NCBI GenBank assembly: GCA_002779455.1
Contig: PEWM01000201.1
Location: 1-5,905 of the forward strand
DNA length: 5,905 nt
DNA from: Deltaproteobacteria bacterium CG07_land_8_20_14_0_80_60_11
Lineage (GTDB): Bacteria; Desulfobacterota; Desulfobaccia; Desulfobaccales; 0-14-0-80-60-11
Direction of reading: 5' to 3'
Shown here piece after piece: positions 5,668-5,905 of this stretch. The stretch's first letter is position 1. Every line of letters starts with the position of its first letter. A model generated the notes under the pieces. The model did no database searches, was not told where the DNA came from, and was given only the letters and a program-made list of their open reading frames with translations. The translations under genes were made by a program, and so were the position numbers.

Positions 5668-5905
5668 TTACATTTTCAGCTCATCCCGGGTGTTGGCCAC
5701 CGCCGTGGCGGATTTCTGCAGCATGGCCTCTTCTTCCTGGGTCAGTTTCAAGGTCAGGATTTTTTCGATCCCCCCGGCTCCCAAGATCACCGGCACCCCG
5801 AAGTAAAGATCCTTCAGGCCGTACTCCCCGGCCAGATAGGCTGACACCGGCACCAGGCGTTTCTGGTCCTTGAGGATGGCCTCGGCCATCTGCACCGCCG
5901 CGGCC
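5668..5905 (-). CDS. mdh: Malate dehydrogenase, LDH-like type, C-terminal fragment
   Basis: This cytoplasmic enzyme interconverts malate and oxaloacetate with NAD(H) in the TCA cycle or its reductive version. Only the last 78 codons or so are in the window; the gene continues past the right edge, so there is no start codon here. The reading frame is open to the edge (Ala-rich, then VQMAEAILKDQKRLVPVSAY). The conserved C-terminal features of LDH-type malate dehydrogenases are present: AYLAGEYGLKDLYFGVPVIL, then GAGGIEKIL and the final helix EEEAMLQKSATAVANTRDEL. It ends in ELKM followed by TAA. The catalytic and cofactor residues are outside the window. It is convergent to the pilus operon with 71 nt between the stops, and there is no sign of a functional link. 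A lactate dehydrogenase is the main alternative, but GVPVxLGAGG followed by an acidic helix favours malate dehydrogenase. Confidence 0.88.
   Translation of the reverse strand, partial: AAAVQMAEAILKDQKRLVPVSAYLAGEYGLKDLYFGVPVILGAGGIEKILTLKLTQEEEAMLQKSATAVANTRDELKM

Noticed and set aside
5643..5873. 76-residue + strand frame at the right end
   Set aside because: It is Pro/Arg/Ser-rich and antisense to the clearly conserved malate dehydrogenase C-terminus, and its start lies inside the terminator loop.
1..5905. CRISPR array, tRNA, rRNA or insertion sequence
   Set aside because: No regularly spaced direct repeats, tRNA cloverleaf with anticodon and T-loop motifs, rRNA-like sequence or transposase was seen. 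The only cloverleaf-like shape (3-61) lacks tRNA signature bases.

Overview
The window holds the core of a Tad/Flp-type pilus (type IVc pilus) assembly operon on the + strand, followed by the C-terminal part of a malate dehydrogenase gene on the - strand. The gene order is cpaB, cpaE (tadZ), cpaF (tadA), tadB, tadC, terminator, then convergent 'mdh. The moderately high GC content, strong GC-ending codon preference, purine-rich Shine-Dalgarno sites, LDH-like malate dehydrogenase and a cloverleaf-type palindromic repeat suggest a Gram-negative environmental bacterium. A member of the former Deltaproteobacteria (Desulfobacterota, for example a Desulfobacca- or Syntrophobacter-like lineage) is my best guess. 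That taxonomy is an inference with low to moderate confidence.

Layout. Bases 3-61 are an intergenic palindromic repeat that folds into two hairpins closed by an outer stem. Bases 62-158 are a short non-coding leader in which I see no convincing promoter. Bases 159-980 encode CpaB, 1022-2209 CpaE and 2206-3576 CpaF, the last overlapping CpaE by an ATGA junction. Bases 3577-3672 are a structured intercistronic spacer. Bases 3673-4665 encode TadB and 4667-5596 TadC, with 1 nt between them. An intrinsic terminator lies at about 5621-5663. The 3' end of mdh occupies 5668-5905 on the - strand.

How the genes work together. CpaF is the hexameric secretion ATPase that drives pilus assembly. TadB and TadC are the paired GspF-like inner-membrane platform proteins. 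CpaE is a ParA/MinD-like localisation factor with a degenerate receiver domain. CpaB is a membrane-anchored periplasmic protein that normally works with the outer-membrane secretin CpaC. No secretin, pilotin, Flp pilin, prepilin peptidase, TadD or TadE/F/G pseudopilin is present in the window. Most notably, the secretin gene that often lies between cpaB and cpaE is absent from that position. The system is therefore a compact, split Tad locus whose missing parts must lie upstream of the window or elsewhere. I do not see a wholly new system. The points most worth checking are the missing secretin, the atypical CpaE, the structured cpaF-tadB spacer and the palindromic repeat.
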